DNA from: Nostoc sp. UHCC 0302
Lineage (GTDB): Bacteria > Cyanobacteriota > Cyanobacteriia > Cyanobacteriales > Nostocaceae
Length of the DNA stretch: 64,000 bases
Direction: 5' to 3'
Assembly (NCBI RefSeq): GCF_038096175.1
Contig: NZ_CP151099.1
Location: 3,350,501-3,414,500, forward strand
Shown here piece after piece: positions 1-8,375 of the stretch. A program made the translations under genes and the position numbers. The notes under the pieces are model-generated. The model was not told the DNA's origin and did not search any database. It worked only from the letters and a program-made list of their open reading frames with translations. Positions within the stretch are counted from its first letter, which is position 1; the number at the start of each line of letters is the position of its first letter.

Positions 1-218
1 GGGTTAGCTTTCAGTTGTTGCAGAGTTGCACGCCCATCCATATCAGGCATCATCATATCTAGTAAGATGACATCTAGTTTATGGTTAACAGCTACGTTTA
101 AGGCTTCTTGACCAGAACTAGCTGTCAAAACATTCCAACCAGCACCCATTTCTAATCCCAACTTGGCGATCGCTCGCACATCTTCTTCATCATCAACAAT
201 CAAGATATTTTTGCTCAT
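1..218 (-). CDS. Response regulator receiver protein, C-terminus beyond the left edge
   Basis: The minus strand from the ATG at 218 encodes a CheY-like receiver that runs off the window after about 72 residues. It starts MSKNILIVDDEEDV, with the acidic pair at D9/D10. The expected phospho-acceptor is D54 in VILLDMMMPDMDG. This half of the fold binds Mg2+ and accepts phosphate from a histidine kinase. The gene ends 109 bases from a receiver-PAS-kinase on the same strand, so the two may form one signalling unit. The output domain, if any, is outside the window. Confidence 0.9.
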   Translation of the reverse strand, partial: MSKNILIVDDEEDVRAIAKLGLEMGAGWNVLTASSGQEALNVAVNHKLDVILLDMMMPDMDGRATLQQLKAN

Positions 219-327
219 AATGACACTCTTGCACGATGTATGTGCTGATTTGCTTGATCGCTATTGAGATATTCTAAAGCTAAATCGGGGAAAAGCAGGG
301 GAGAATTAAACAGTTAGAAGCTATTTA

Positions 328-1902
328 TTAGAAAGCTGCCAAAGGTAACAGTACATAAAACGTGCTACCTTCACCTAAAATGCTCTCAACCCAGATTTTA
401 CCGTTATGTTGCTGGACAATATTTCGGCAAATAGCCAATCCTAAACCTGTTCCTCCTTTCTTGCGGGAGTCGGATGCATCTACCTGCTGAAAGCGCTCGA
501 AGATTATTTGTAATTTATCTTTAGGAATTCCTCGCCCTTCATCTCGAATAGTAATCAGCAGGAAACTGGGTAATAGAGTGCTTTGTGTTGAAGAATAGTC
601 GTTTTCTCCCAACTCAACACCCTTGTGTTCTGCGAGTGTGGCACTTACCCACACAGTATCACCTGGTTCAGAAAACTTAATAGCGTTATTTATTAAGTTG
701 GTCAGAGTTTGCAGTAGGCGATCGGGGTCTGCCCAAAGTTCAATTGCTAGAGGATGGACAATCAGTTTAACTTGCAATTTATCTGCCATTGCCTGCATTG
801 TTTCTGTTGCCATAATCAGCAGGTCAGCAGCGTTGCACTTCACCTTCTGCATGAAAATTTTGACTGATTTCATCCGCTCTAAATCGAGAATATCATTTAT
901 CAATCGGATCAGCCGTTCAGTATTAGTAGTAGCAATGCTCAGAACTTTTTGTCCCTGTTCAGTTAGAGTTCCTAATTGTCCTGCACCCAACAAATCTAAC
1001 GCTCCCATTGTAGAGGTTAAAGGTGTACGTAATTCGTGACTAACTAGAGAGATAAACTCGTTTTCCAAGCGTTTACGTTCGGTGATGTCGTTGGCAATCA
1101 ATAAAGCGCATTGCACCCCACCCAGGTCAATCAATTCGATAGATAGCAGTATAATCTTGACCTCTCCAGACTTGGTAGAAAATTCAAATTCCTGATTATA
1201 GAGTGGCCCAGTATCAGATAAAAGTTGGATGGCCTTGGCGATCGCTACTGCATCCTTACCTAAATTAAGTTCAGCAACCGTATCATCAATCACTTCCTCT
1301 AGACAATAGCCGCTCATCTTCAAGAAACTAGGATTGACATCAATAAACCGTGCTTCAGAAATGGTGGCGATCACGATCGGATTGGGACTAGAGCGAAAAA
1401 CTTTAGTAAACTTCTCTTCTGCTTTGGCGCGATCGTGAATTTCCTGCTGCAACCGCTCATTTTGGGCTTGGAGTTGTTGTTGCAGTTTCCAAATCGTCAA
1501 GTGATTTTCAATTCGTGCTAAAACCTCTTCGAGTTGAAAAGGCTTAGTTATATAGTCTACTCCACCAACTGCAAACGCCTTCACTTTATCCAGCACATCA
1601 CCCAAAGCGCTGATAAAAATTACCGGAATTTCGCGGGTGCGATCGCTTGCCTTTAGGTGTTGGCAGACTTCATAACCATTCATCTCCGGCATATTCACAT
1701 CCAACAAAATCAGATCAGGGGGAACTGCATTTGCCCCCCGTAACCCCGTAGAACCTTTAGTTACGCTGCGAACTTTGTATCCCTGTTCCGTCAGCATCGC
1801 AGATAGGAGGTTCAGGTTTTCAGGCGTGTCATCAATCACCAGTATGTCTGCTTTTGGCAAATTGAGTGGCTCTTTAGGCATGGCAATATCGACTTTAGCC
1901 AA
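328..1902 (-). CDS. Receiver-PAS-histidine kinase
   Basis: This 524-residue soluble kinase has an N-terminal receiver (acidic pair D24/D25, phospho-acceptor D68 in LILLDVNMPEMNG, conserved K120), a coiled linker near 140-165, a PAS domain at about 165-280, a HisKA dimerisation helix with H289 in SLVSHELRTPLT, and a HATPase domain (NLINNAIKFS N-box, DEGRGIP, GGTGLGLAI). No membrane segment is visible. A receiver placed before the kinase is common in Nostoc and suggests that another kinase controls this one. The upstream minus-strand DNA carries no gene before the divergent cupin gene, so this is probably the first gene of the unit that includes the edge receiver. The input signal is unknown. 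Confidence 0.95.
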   Translation of the reverse strand: MAKVDIAMPKEPLNLPKADILVIDDTPENLNLLSAMLTEQGYKVRSVTKGSTGLRGANAVPPDLILLDVNMPEMNGYEVCQHLKASDRTREIPVIFISALGDVLDKVKAFAVGGVDYITKPFQLEEVLARIENHLTIWKLQQQLQAQNERLQQEIHDRAKAEEKFTKVFRSSPNPIVIATISEARFIDVNPSFLKMSGYCLEEVIDDTVAELNLGKDAVAIAKAIQLLSDTGPLYNQEFEFSTKSGEVKIILLSIELIDLGGVQCALLIANDITERKRLENEFISLVSHELRTPLTSTMGALDLLGAGQLGTLTEQGQKVLSIATTNTERLIRLINDILDLERMKSVKIFMQKVKCNAADLLIMATETMQAMADKLQVKLIVHPLAIELWADPDRLLQTLTNLINNAIKFSEPGDTVWVSATLAEHKGVELGENDYSSTQSTLLPSFLLITIRDEGRGIPKDKLQIIFERFQQVDASDSRKKGGTGLGLAICRNIVQQHNGKIWVESILGEGSTFYVLLPLAAF

Positions 1903-2083
1903 AATAGGCTACTAATTCTTCTTAGAGATTTTAACCTTAGTTCCATATCTTAATAATCATTTACAAAAACATATCAATTACCCATTTATCTCCCCTAGTT
2001 CTCCCCGATTAATTTTTAATCTTAAAAACATCAAATCAAATTAGTAGCTGACGCTTACTAAAACATAACAAAGAGTAACTTAT

Positions 2084-2536
2084 ATGCCAACTTCAACCAT
2101 ACGTAAACCAATTATTTTAGCACCAAAAGAAGGTAAGCAATTCTCGATTCTTGGTGGACAATTTACAACAAAAGCAACCGAAGAAGAGACAAATCAAGCT
2201 TGGATAATTTATGAAGTTACAGATACACAAGAAAATGGGCCGCCACTGCACACTCACCCTTGGGAAGAAGCATTTTATATTCTCGAAGGTGAACTAGACA
2301 TCCAAGTTGGTACAGAAACAATTTTGGCATCAACAGGCTTTTTCATTAACATTCCTCACAATGCACCACACGCCTTCAAGATTCGTTCTGCTACTGCTAA
2401 ATTTCTGGTTTTAATTTCGCCTCAAGGCGCGAAAAACTTTTATGAAAAAATGAGTCAAGTAGCAGATAGTTCATCGTTAAACATGGAAAAAGTGCAACCT
2501 GTTTTGAACAAATATGGATTGCGATTCCTTGCGTGA
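2084..2536 (+). CDS. Small single-domain cupin protein
   Basis: This 150-residue protein is a single cupin barrel. Motif 1 is visible as [19 protein letters not shown] (two His and a Glu for metal binding) and motif 2 as [12 protein letters not shown]. Proteins of this shape include quercetin-dioxygenase-like enzymes and metal-binding sensors of small molecules. The substrate cannot be read from the sequence. There is no signal peptide, so it should be cytoplasmic. The ATG at 2084 follows AAAGAGTAACTTAT, a weak ribosome site. It is divergent from the kinase at 328-1902 and followed by a short palindrome near 2552-2575 that may end transcription. Confidence 0.85.
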   Translation: MPTSTIRKPIILAPKEGKQFSILGGQFTTKATEEETNQAWIIYEVTDTQENGPPLHTHPWEEAFYILEGELDIQVGTETILASTGFFINIPHNAPHAFKIRSATAKFLVLISPQGAKNFYEKMSQVADSSSLNMEKVQPVLNKYGLRFLA

Positions 2537-2551
2537 ACATTTTGTTTGGAT

Positions 2552-2575
2552 GCAGCGCACAGCTAGCTATGCGCT
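2552..2575. terminator. Short palindrome after the cupin gene
   Basis: AGCGCA and TGCGCT flank an AGCTAGCT core just after the cupin stop codon, giving a near-perfect palindrome of about 22 bases. There is no T tract, so a terminator role is only plausible. Confidence 0.3.
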
Positions 2576-2662
2576 CTAGTGTTAACGGCTATATATAAAC
2601 ACGTAGACTTCGCGTCTTAAATTGCTTTAGTTGGTAAATAAATCTATTTCTAGAAAAGTCCT

Positions 2663-3223
2663 ATGAACTCAATAACAAACAAGCAACTCTATTCCATGCC
2701 AAAAGCTGTTCGCCTTTTCGCTTCTAGTGCCCTGAGTTTGGGCCTCACCGCTAGCCTTGTTTTTTACCCAAGCGCGAGTCAGGCGGGTAAAAACGACACT
2801 GGAGTGCCTACCGAACTCCAAGGCGAGTGGCGGTACGGTCGAATCTCGTCCATCCAATACCAAGACAGCTACACAGGGCAGTCAGCAGCCCCAAATGGTT
2901 CAAGCGATCAATTTCAACTCGCATCTAACGGAAACTATAAGCGAAATAGACTGCTTCAGATTAACACCTACAACTGTGCTTCTAACCTCTTCATAGAGGA
3001 AAAAGGCAAAGTTAAGATTGAGGGTCAACGCTTTACTTTCCAACCTAGTGACAGCACATCCAAAGGGCAAATCTGTAATAGTGGGCGCACCTATTCTAGC
3101 CGCAATTCAGCAAAGCCGGAGACTTACGAGTGGTCGGTTGAGACGAACGAATACGGGCAGCAGGTTCTGGTGCTTGAGACCACTGATGGGCAGGGCAAAG
3201 CTCATTACGGGCGACCTCAATAA
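2663..3223 (+). CDS. Secreted hypothetical protein
   Basis: No family is recognised for this 186-residue protein. The first 42 residues form a signal peptide: a basic start, a hydrophobic stretch (FASSALSLGLTASLVFYPSA) and a likely cleavage site at SQA-GK. The mature part is about 145 residues, hydrophilic and rich in Ser, Gly, Gln and Tyr, and contains two cysteines (NTYNCAS and GQICNSG) that could form a disulfide. It ends GKAHYGRPQ. It should be periplasmic or extracellular. The start at 2663 is supported by the signal peptide. It stands alone between the cupin and VOC-like genes on the same strand. Confidence 0.8.
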   Translation: MNSITNKQLYSMPKAVRLFASSALSLGLTASLVFYPSASQAGKNDTGVPTELQGEWRYGRISSIQYQDSYTGQSAAPNGSSDQFQLASNGNYKRNRLLQINTYNCASNLFIEEKGKVKIEGQRFTFQPSDSTSKGQICNSGRTYSSRNSAKPETYEWSVETNEYGQQVLVLETTDGQGKAHYGRPQ

Positions 3224-3333
3224 GCTAATAAGCATTCAAGAGTTAAGGATTTTTCTCTCCTCACTCTTTCTTGCTTCCCCTAGTTTTCCCCGATTATTTT
3301 CTAATCTACAAAATATCAAACTGAGGTTATCCC

Positions 3334-3816
3334 ATGATTCACCATATTTCAATTGCTGTTAGAAACCCTAGCCATGTTGCTCAAGTTCTGGCAGAAATCC
3401 TAAAAGCGCAAGCTGTTCCCTTTTTTCCTAACCCAGGAAGCTATATGGTTATACCTTTTGATGAATACGGTACAGCCATTGAACTTTATCCTTTAGGTTC
3501 TCAAATTGAACCTGGTGAAAATGATGAAGAATGCGTATTTGTGCATACTGCAATTATCTCTATGTATACAGGTATTCATGCAGCTATTTCTGTACCCAGT
3601 AGTCAGAAAGAAATTGAACAAATCGGTGTCCGTGAAGGTTGGCGTGTAGTGCGCTGTAGCCGCGATTCTTTCTTTGATGTGATTGAGTTCTGGGTGGAAA
3701 ATAGATTAATGATAGAACTATTAACACCAGAAATGGCATCTCAGTATTTGAAATTTGCCACTCAGCAAGAAAATCTGAAATATTTTTTGGCAGAACCAGC
3801 TTTAGCCACAAATTAA
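3334..3816 (+). CDS. VOC/glyoxalase-like protein
   Basis: This 160-residue protein starts MIHHISIAVRNPSHVAQVLAEIL, the usual opening of a vicinal-oxygen-chelate module, with AIELYPLGSQ forming the first-module strand. A second half with IEFWVENRLMIELLTPE could supply a metal-ligand Glu, but the fold is divergent. VOC proteins bind a metal and act on small molecules (isomerase, dioxygenase or resistance roles). The substrate is not evident. It is cytoplasmic, 110 bases after the secreted protein gene, and followed by a clear inverted repeat at 3824-3870. Confidence 0.7.
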   Translation: MIHHISIAVRNPSHVAQVLAEILKAQAVPFFPNPGSYMVIPFDEYGTAIELYPLGSQIEPGENDEECVFVHTAIISMYTGIHAAISVPSSQKEIEQIGVREGWRVVRCSRDSFFDVIEFWVENRLMIELLTPEMASQYLKFATQQENLKYFLAEPALATN

Positions 3817-3823
3817 TCAACTT

Positions 3824-3870
3824 TAAGCGTTCAATTTGCATGGTTGCAGTCCATACAAATTAAACGCTTA
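3824..3870 (+). terminator. Inverted repeat after the VOC-like gene
   Basis: Two 20-base arms (TAAGCGTTCAATTTG..ATGG and CCAT..AAATTAAACGCTTA) pair with a few mismatches around a 7-base loop and are followed by CTTTTCT. The position directly after the stop codon and the T-rich tail fit a factor-independent terminator. Confidence 0.55.
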
Positions 3871-4237
3871 CTTTTCTCTATTTCTACTTTTTAACGGGAA
3901 TTAGACGGCTCATATAATGTCCATCTAATTAGCTGAATAAAAAGACCACTAAGAGATTTTACTACGCAAAACCGTTCCTCTCCGAATCGGAGAGAGACAG
4001 ACTCGAACTTTAGTTCAAGACCAATACGCTTGGGTTAAGGGCTACTGGCAAAAATTTTGGGTTTTTGATACGCGATAAATCGCCGTCTCTACAAGTTTTT
4101 TGGTCTTATCTGAACTGTATTGAGTTCAAGGCAGAAAGAGGTTCGTCGAATTCATGTTTCTTATTTGCCAAAAAACTTCTAAAATTAGGACTGCGATCAC
4201 TAATTAAATCTCACTTGATTAATTACGAATTACAAGT
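3871..4237. other. Non-coding stretch before the MITE
   Basis: About 370 bases with no convincing gene. It holds a small hairpin (CTCTCC/GGAGAG near 3976) and DNA typical of Nostoc spacers. The sequence just before 4238 held the original stop codon of the kinase-like gene to the right, before the MITE was inserted. Confidence 0.5.
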
Positions 4238-4489
4238 TCAATACCTTCGCCAATTTACGAGAGTGAGATGATGATACTTTAACCATTAACTCCCATTTCT
4301 TTGAAGGTTGGCAAAAACAATCAGTTCTAAAAATTCCTTTAAGGTTTCCCACAAGGGTTTTTTAGCGTATTGACGGCAGGATAAGGGTTTCAGATTCCAA
4401 ACCACATTTTCATCAAACCGCTTATATATGCTTAATTTTGCCGTTTTTGCCAAAATTTATCTAGGCTCTTATTTTGGCAAAGGTATTGA
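4238..4489. mobile_element. MITE copy 1, 252 bp, overlapping the 3' end of a kinase-like gene
   Basis: A 252-base element with imperfect terminal inverted repeats of about 24 bases. The left end reads TCAATACCTTCGCCAA and the right end, reverse-complemented, TCAATACCTTTGCCAA. It is flanked by the direct repeat CAAGT (4233-4237 and 4490-4494), which looks like a target duplication. A second copy of the same length, with roughly a dozen differences seen by eye, lies at 22622-22873. No transposase is encoded. Near its right end is an 11-base perfect stem (TTTGCCAAAAT/ATTTTGGCAAA). The last codons and stop of the gene at 4469-7855 lie inside the element. Confidence 0.8.
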
Positions 4490-7400
4490 CAAGTTATCCT
4501 CCGTTATACTGATAATTTCATCAAAGCAGAAGCTGCGGACTAAATTTGTCAATTTTTCTGCCAAAGCAGAATGTGTTGGTGGAATTTGCTCAATTAATTG
4601 GAAAATCCTTTCAGCATCGACTTCAACAGCTGCCTGATTAAGTTTTATTACCCATTGGGTAGGCATAATGGTAATTGCAGAGCGAAGATCCAAGATGGAA
4701 AATTGACTACTCTCTAGGTTGTTGTCTGTTCCATCTTCACTGCTTTCTTCTGCACAGATATAACGCACCTGCAAATATTCAGCTATCTTTTCAAAAATCA
4801 CTTGCTCCCAGAATGGCTTACGAACCAAGTCGTCGCAACCTGCGGCTAAGATACCTGCCTGTTGTTCTTCAAAAGCACTGGCAGTTAAGGCAATAATTAT
4901 AGTGCGAAAATTTGCATCTGTACTTCTTTCCCTGGCTCTAATCTCTTTAGTTGCATCGTAACCGTTCATAATAGGCATCCGCATGTTAATAGCCCCGCTA
5001 CACCAAAATGCCAAAGTGCGGACTTTAGTTTTTGGCTCATCACCAAACTCAGTAACTAAGGCATATTGAACTTGTAACACCTCGGCAAGGTAACGAACGC
5101 AGGAATTGAAAAATTCATCACTTGTTTTTGCTGCTGTGCCCTCAACAATTAAGCGTAAAGCCTGTTCTTGCTGTTTGCGATCGCTAATATCTGTAAAAAC
5201 AGAATCCAAACAGGATTCTTCTGCGTTGAGACGGAGTGACAATAGTACCCAAACAAGCGAACCATCAAGCCGGCGCAGTGCTACTTCAAAATTACGAACT
5301 TCACCGTCCTTTTCTAACTCTGCTAACATCCGCGTGCGATCGTCTGGATTAACATATAAGTCAGTTGTGAAATACTTGTCAATTAAGTCAGCAGCAGAGG
5401 TAAAACCTAATATCTCAGCCCCACGTTGATTAGCATCGATAATCAATCCATCTTTTTGGCAGGTGCGGAAAATCCCCACTTGGGAATTTTCAAAGATGTT
5501 GCGGTATTTCATTTCACTACAACGCAAAGCTTCTTCTGCTTGCTTACGTTCAGTAATGTCACGCCCCACACCTGTGATCGCAATTCCATCACTGGGAGTG
5601 TTGATTGTCGAAGTGTTAAAGTTGAACCATCGCCAGCTGCCGTCTTTGTGTCTTAATCGCACCTCAATATCAGTCAGCTTTTCTCCAGTCACACTCCTTT
5701 GTAAGGCTGACATACTAATTGTTGAATCTTTAGGCTCGACGAACTCCATCATAGAATGACCTTCCACTTCTGCCAGGCTGTATCCCAGGATTGGGGTAAC
5801 ATTAGGCGAATGATAAGTAAAGGTTCCGTCAGGGGTGAGGACAAATATCAGGTCATTGGCATTTTCGATGATAGTACGGAACTTTAACTCACTCTCCTGG
5901 AGGGCTTTTTGAGCGCGTTTGCGTTCTGTGGCATCAGTCCCGACTGAAAGTATTTCGATTAAGTTTCCTTGTGCATCTAAAATGGGTTTATTGGCCCAGA
6001 CTATCCAGACGCGATCGCCATTTTTGCACAAGTTTTCATTTTCATTAAATAAATAGTTTTCTGGGTGTTGACAAATATCAACCATTAATGTTTGTAAGTC
6101 ATGCCCAGAAGTTTCGGTTTTAGGGACAATTGTACCGACAACATTGCGTCCTGTAATCTCTTGAGCATAGAAGCCAAAAAGCTTTTGACCGTAGTTATTT
6201 AAATATATGATGTCGCCCTTACTATCCCAACGCAGAATAATGCAGTTGGCTGTTTGCACTAAATCGCGGTACTGTACTTCGCTTTGTCGTAATGCTTCCT
6301 CAGTGCGTTTACGATCGGTAATATTCCGCACCATTACCAAGATGTGTCGTTTGCCATTGTAAATGCAAGTCGTTCCTGTAACTTCCACATCGATCAAAGT
6401 ACCATCTTTGTGGATATCGACTGCTTGTCCATAAAATTGCCCACCAGTTCGCGTTGTTTCAAGAAACTCACGAAACACTGAATGTGAGTCTGGGTGAATG
6501 TAGGCTGATAGATGCAAAGCAATTAATTCTTCGTAAGTGTAACCATACAACTGACATGCAGCAGGATTAAGTTCCACAACTGTTTCGGTTTCCATGTCAG
6601 TAATAAAGACTCCATCATTGATAGCTTCAAAAATACTGCGGTATTGTAGCTCACTTTGTCGTAGTGCTTCTTCTGCTCTTTGGCGCTGCGTAATGTCGCG
6701 GAAACTCCACACTCTACCAATAATCTGTTCGCCGATGCGCTGAGGACAGGAGTATCGCTCAAATATTCTGCCATCTTGCAGTTCTAAGCAGTCGTGACTA
6801 ACTAGTTCAGGTTGTGAGTATAATTCTCGGACTCGTTGCAAAAACACACCCGGGTCTTTTAACTGATTTGCCAGATACGCCAACCGCTTAGGATGATCTG
6901 GTTCTGTCAAAAGTTCTGGTGGAATTGACCACATTTCTAAGAACTTTTGGTTGTAACTAGTGATATTACTTAAGCTATCGACTACTAAGATACCGTCTTG
7001 AATCGATTCAAAGATAGCGCTTAACAGAGATAAAGAGTTTTCTAAAGCAACTTGAGTTTGTTTGCGTTCGCTCAAATCCCGCCCTAAAACCACCAGAGCT
7101 TTGCGTCTACCATCCTGGTGAAATAGGGGAGCTTTAATCATATCTACACTGCTCACTGTGCCATCAGGCCGGGGTATAACTTCTTCTACCCAATGCACAC
7201 ATCCCAATTGCCAAGCTTGTTCATCTGTTTTGTCGCAGTTGATCAAAGCATCATGATAAAAATTGCTAAATTCTGCTAGTTCTGAGTCTGTTTTGCCTTG
7301 ATAATCAACGCCTTGTAGCTGTAAAAATTCTAGGTTAGCCTGGTTTGATAGCAACCATTTTCCCTCGCTGTCCTTCAAACAGATAATATCGGGTGTAGCG

Positions 7401-7855
7401 TTAATTAATGTCTGCAAACGCTCCTCAATCTCTTGCAGGGATTCTTGAGTTTGTTTTGCCAGCGTAATATCCCGAATCACCAGTATTGCACATTGATAAT
7501 CACTCAGCCCGGTACAGTTACCGGAGATGTCCAGTGTTAAAGTCTGCTCATACTGCTGGAACTGGTAGTTTGCTGTTTCGTACTCACCATTGAGTATCCG
7601 CACATCAGGATAGCAGGGTAAAGCAATTGGTTGTCCTGCTTGTGCTAATGGTAGTAAGTCAGTTAACTTCGCACCGCATACAGTGTTGTGGGGTTGATTC
7701 ACCAAACGCTCAAAGCTAGGGTTGCACCATTGGATGCATCGATCTTCTCCTACCCAGACTACAGCATCAGTGATCGCACTTAATGTTACTTCCATTTTGG
7801 TGAGGGTAGCTTGCAATTGCTTTACCTGCTCCAATTGTTTAGCGCTCATCACCAA
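4469..7855 (-). CDS. Seven-PAS sensor protein lacking its kinase core (internally deleted hybrid kinase)
   Basis: This 1128-residue protein has about seven PAS/PAC units in series (roughly 20-130, 145-265, 275-395, 400-515, 525-645, 655-770 and 780-895), most ending in DITERK-like PAC motifs. A GAF domain starts near 905 but stops abruptly at FWCSGAI. At residue 957 the chain jumps into the second half of a receiver (NMRMPIMNGYDATKEIRA, then LTASAF and the KPF lysine). The rest of the GAF, the HisKA, the HATPase and the first half of the receiver are missing, and the phospho-acceptor Asp position is Asn. The reading frame is intact, so the protein may still be made, but it cannot phosphorylate itself. 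The last six residues (SIPLPK) and the stop come from the MITE at 4238-4489. Confidence 0.9.
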   Translation of the reverse strand: MVMSAKQLEQVKQLQATLTKMEVTLSAITDAVVWVGEDRCIQWCNPSFERLVNQPHNTVCGAKLTDLLPLAQAGQPIALPCYPDVRILNGEYETANYQFQQYEQTLTLDISGNCTGLSDYQCAILVIRDITLAKQTQESLQEIEERLQTLINATPDIICLKDSEGKWLLSNQANLEFLQLQGVDYQGKTDSELAEFSNFYHDALINCDKTDEQAWQLGCVHWVEEVIPRPDGTVSSVDMIKAPLFHQDGRRKALVVLGRDLSERKQTQVALENSLSLLSAIFESIQDGILVVDSLSNITSYNQKFLEMWSIPPELLTEPDHPKRLAYLANQLKDPGVFLQRVRELYSQPELVSHDCLELQDGRIFERYSCPQRIGEQIIGRVWSFRDITQRQRAEEALRQSELQYRSIFEAINDGVFITDMETETVVELNPAACQLYGYTYEELIALHLSAYIHPDSHSVFREFLETTRTGGQFYGQAVDIHKDGTLIDVEVTGTTCIYNGKRHILVMVRNITDRKRTEEALRQSEVQYRDLVQTANCIILRWDSKGDIIYLNNYGQKLFGFYAQEITGRNVVGTIVPKTETSGHDLQTLMVDICQHPENYLFNENENLCKNGDRVWIVWANKPILDAQGNLIEILSVGTDATERKRAQKALQESELKFRTIIENANDLIFVLTPDGTFTYHSPNVTPILGYSLAEVEGHSMMEFVEPKDSTISMSALQRSVTGEKLTDIEVRLRHKDGSWRWFNFNTSTINTPSDGIAITGVGRDITERKQAEEALRCSEMKYRNIFENSQVGIFRTCQKDGLIIDANQRGAEILGFTSAADLIDKYFTTDLYVNPDDRTRMLAELEKDGEVRNFEVALRRLDGSLVWVLLSLRLNAEESCLDSVFTDISDRKQQEQALRLIVEGTAAKTSDEFFNSCVRYLAEVLQVQYALVTEFGDEPKTKVRTLAFWCSGAINMRMPIMNGYDATKEIRARERSTDANFRTIIIALTASAFEEQQAGILAAGCDDLVRKPFWEQVIFEKIAEYLQVRYICAEESSEDGTDNNLESSQFSILDLRSAITIMPTQWVIKLNQAAVEVDAERIFQLIEQIPPTHSALAEKLTNLVRSFCFDEIISITEDNLSIPLPK

Positions 7856-8375
7856 CTCCTTAAAATCTCCTAGATAGATAAATCAATTTGGTATAGCAAT
7901 TGTATCTTTAGTTGATCGTCAGGATATTTAACTACAGCAAAACTACATATTGGCTTTAAATCTTATGGCAAATATGCAGATATTAGCATTCTAAAAGCTA
8001 GAGGGACACTTTGGTAGAACCCAATAAATGAAAGCCTTTCAGGGCTTGCATCCTCCAGCTTTTGGCTACAAAATTGAGCTACTGTTAGAAAATAAAGGCT
8101 CAAAGCTCGACTACATAAAAGTTTCAGAATATTGCTTCGATTATTGTTTTCTGAAAGTAACAAAAGAGGATAATCAAGCCGGAGGAGGGAAACGAGCGAC
8201 GCTCTTCTCCCTCCTCCCATCCCCTACACAATAATCATTATTAGTAAAAAACTCGAATATAAAAGGTGAAGGATAAACTGAGATACTCATTTTGAAGAAT
8301 ATCATGAGTTAAAATCTCATTTTTTTTTTCAAATGACACTACACCGCAATAGGATATTTTTTAGCTAAAAGTCCC
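7856..8375. other. Intergenic region with a strong purine/pyrimidine hairpin
   Basis: About 520 bases between two minus-strand signalling genes. No gene is supported on either strand. The main structure is the hairpin at 8181-8217. The part next to 7855 should contain the promoter of the multi-PAS gene, but I cannot place it. Confidence 0.5.
8181..8217. repeat. GGAGGAGGGA hairpin, possible terminator
   Basis: GGAGGAGGGA (8181-8190) pairs perfectly with TCCCTCCTCC (8208-8217), with an inner GAGC/GCTC stem. Related flanks (GATAATCA on the left, ATAATCATTATT on the right) and a similar purine-rich hairpin occur at 47741-47814. It may end transcription of the gene at 8376-10712, though no T tract follows in that direction. 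Confidence 0.55.
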
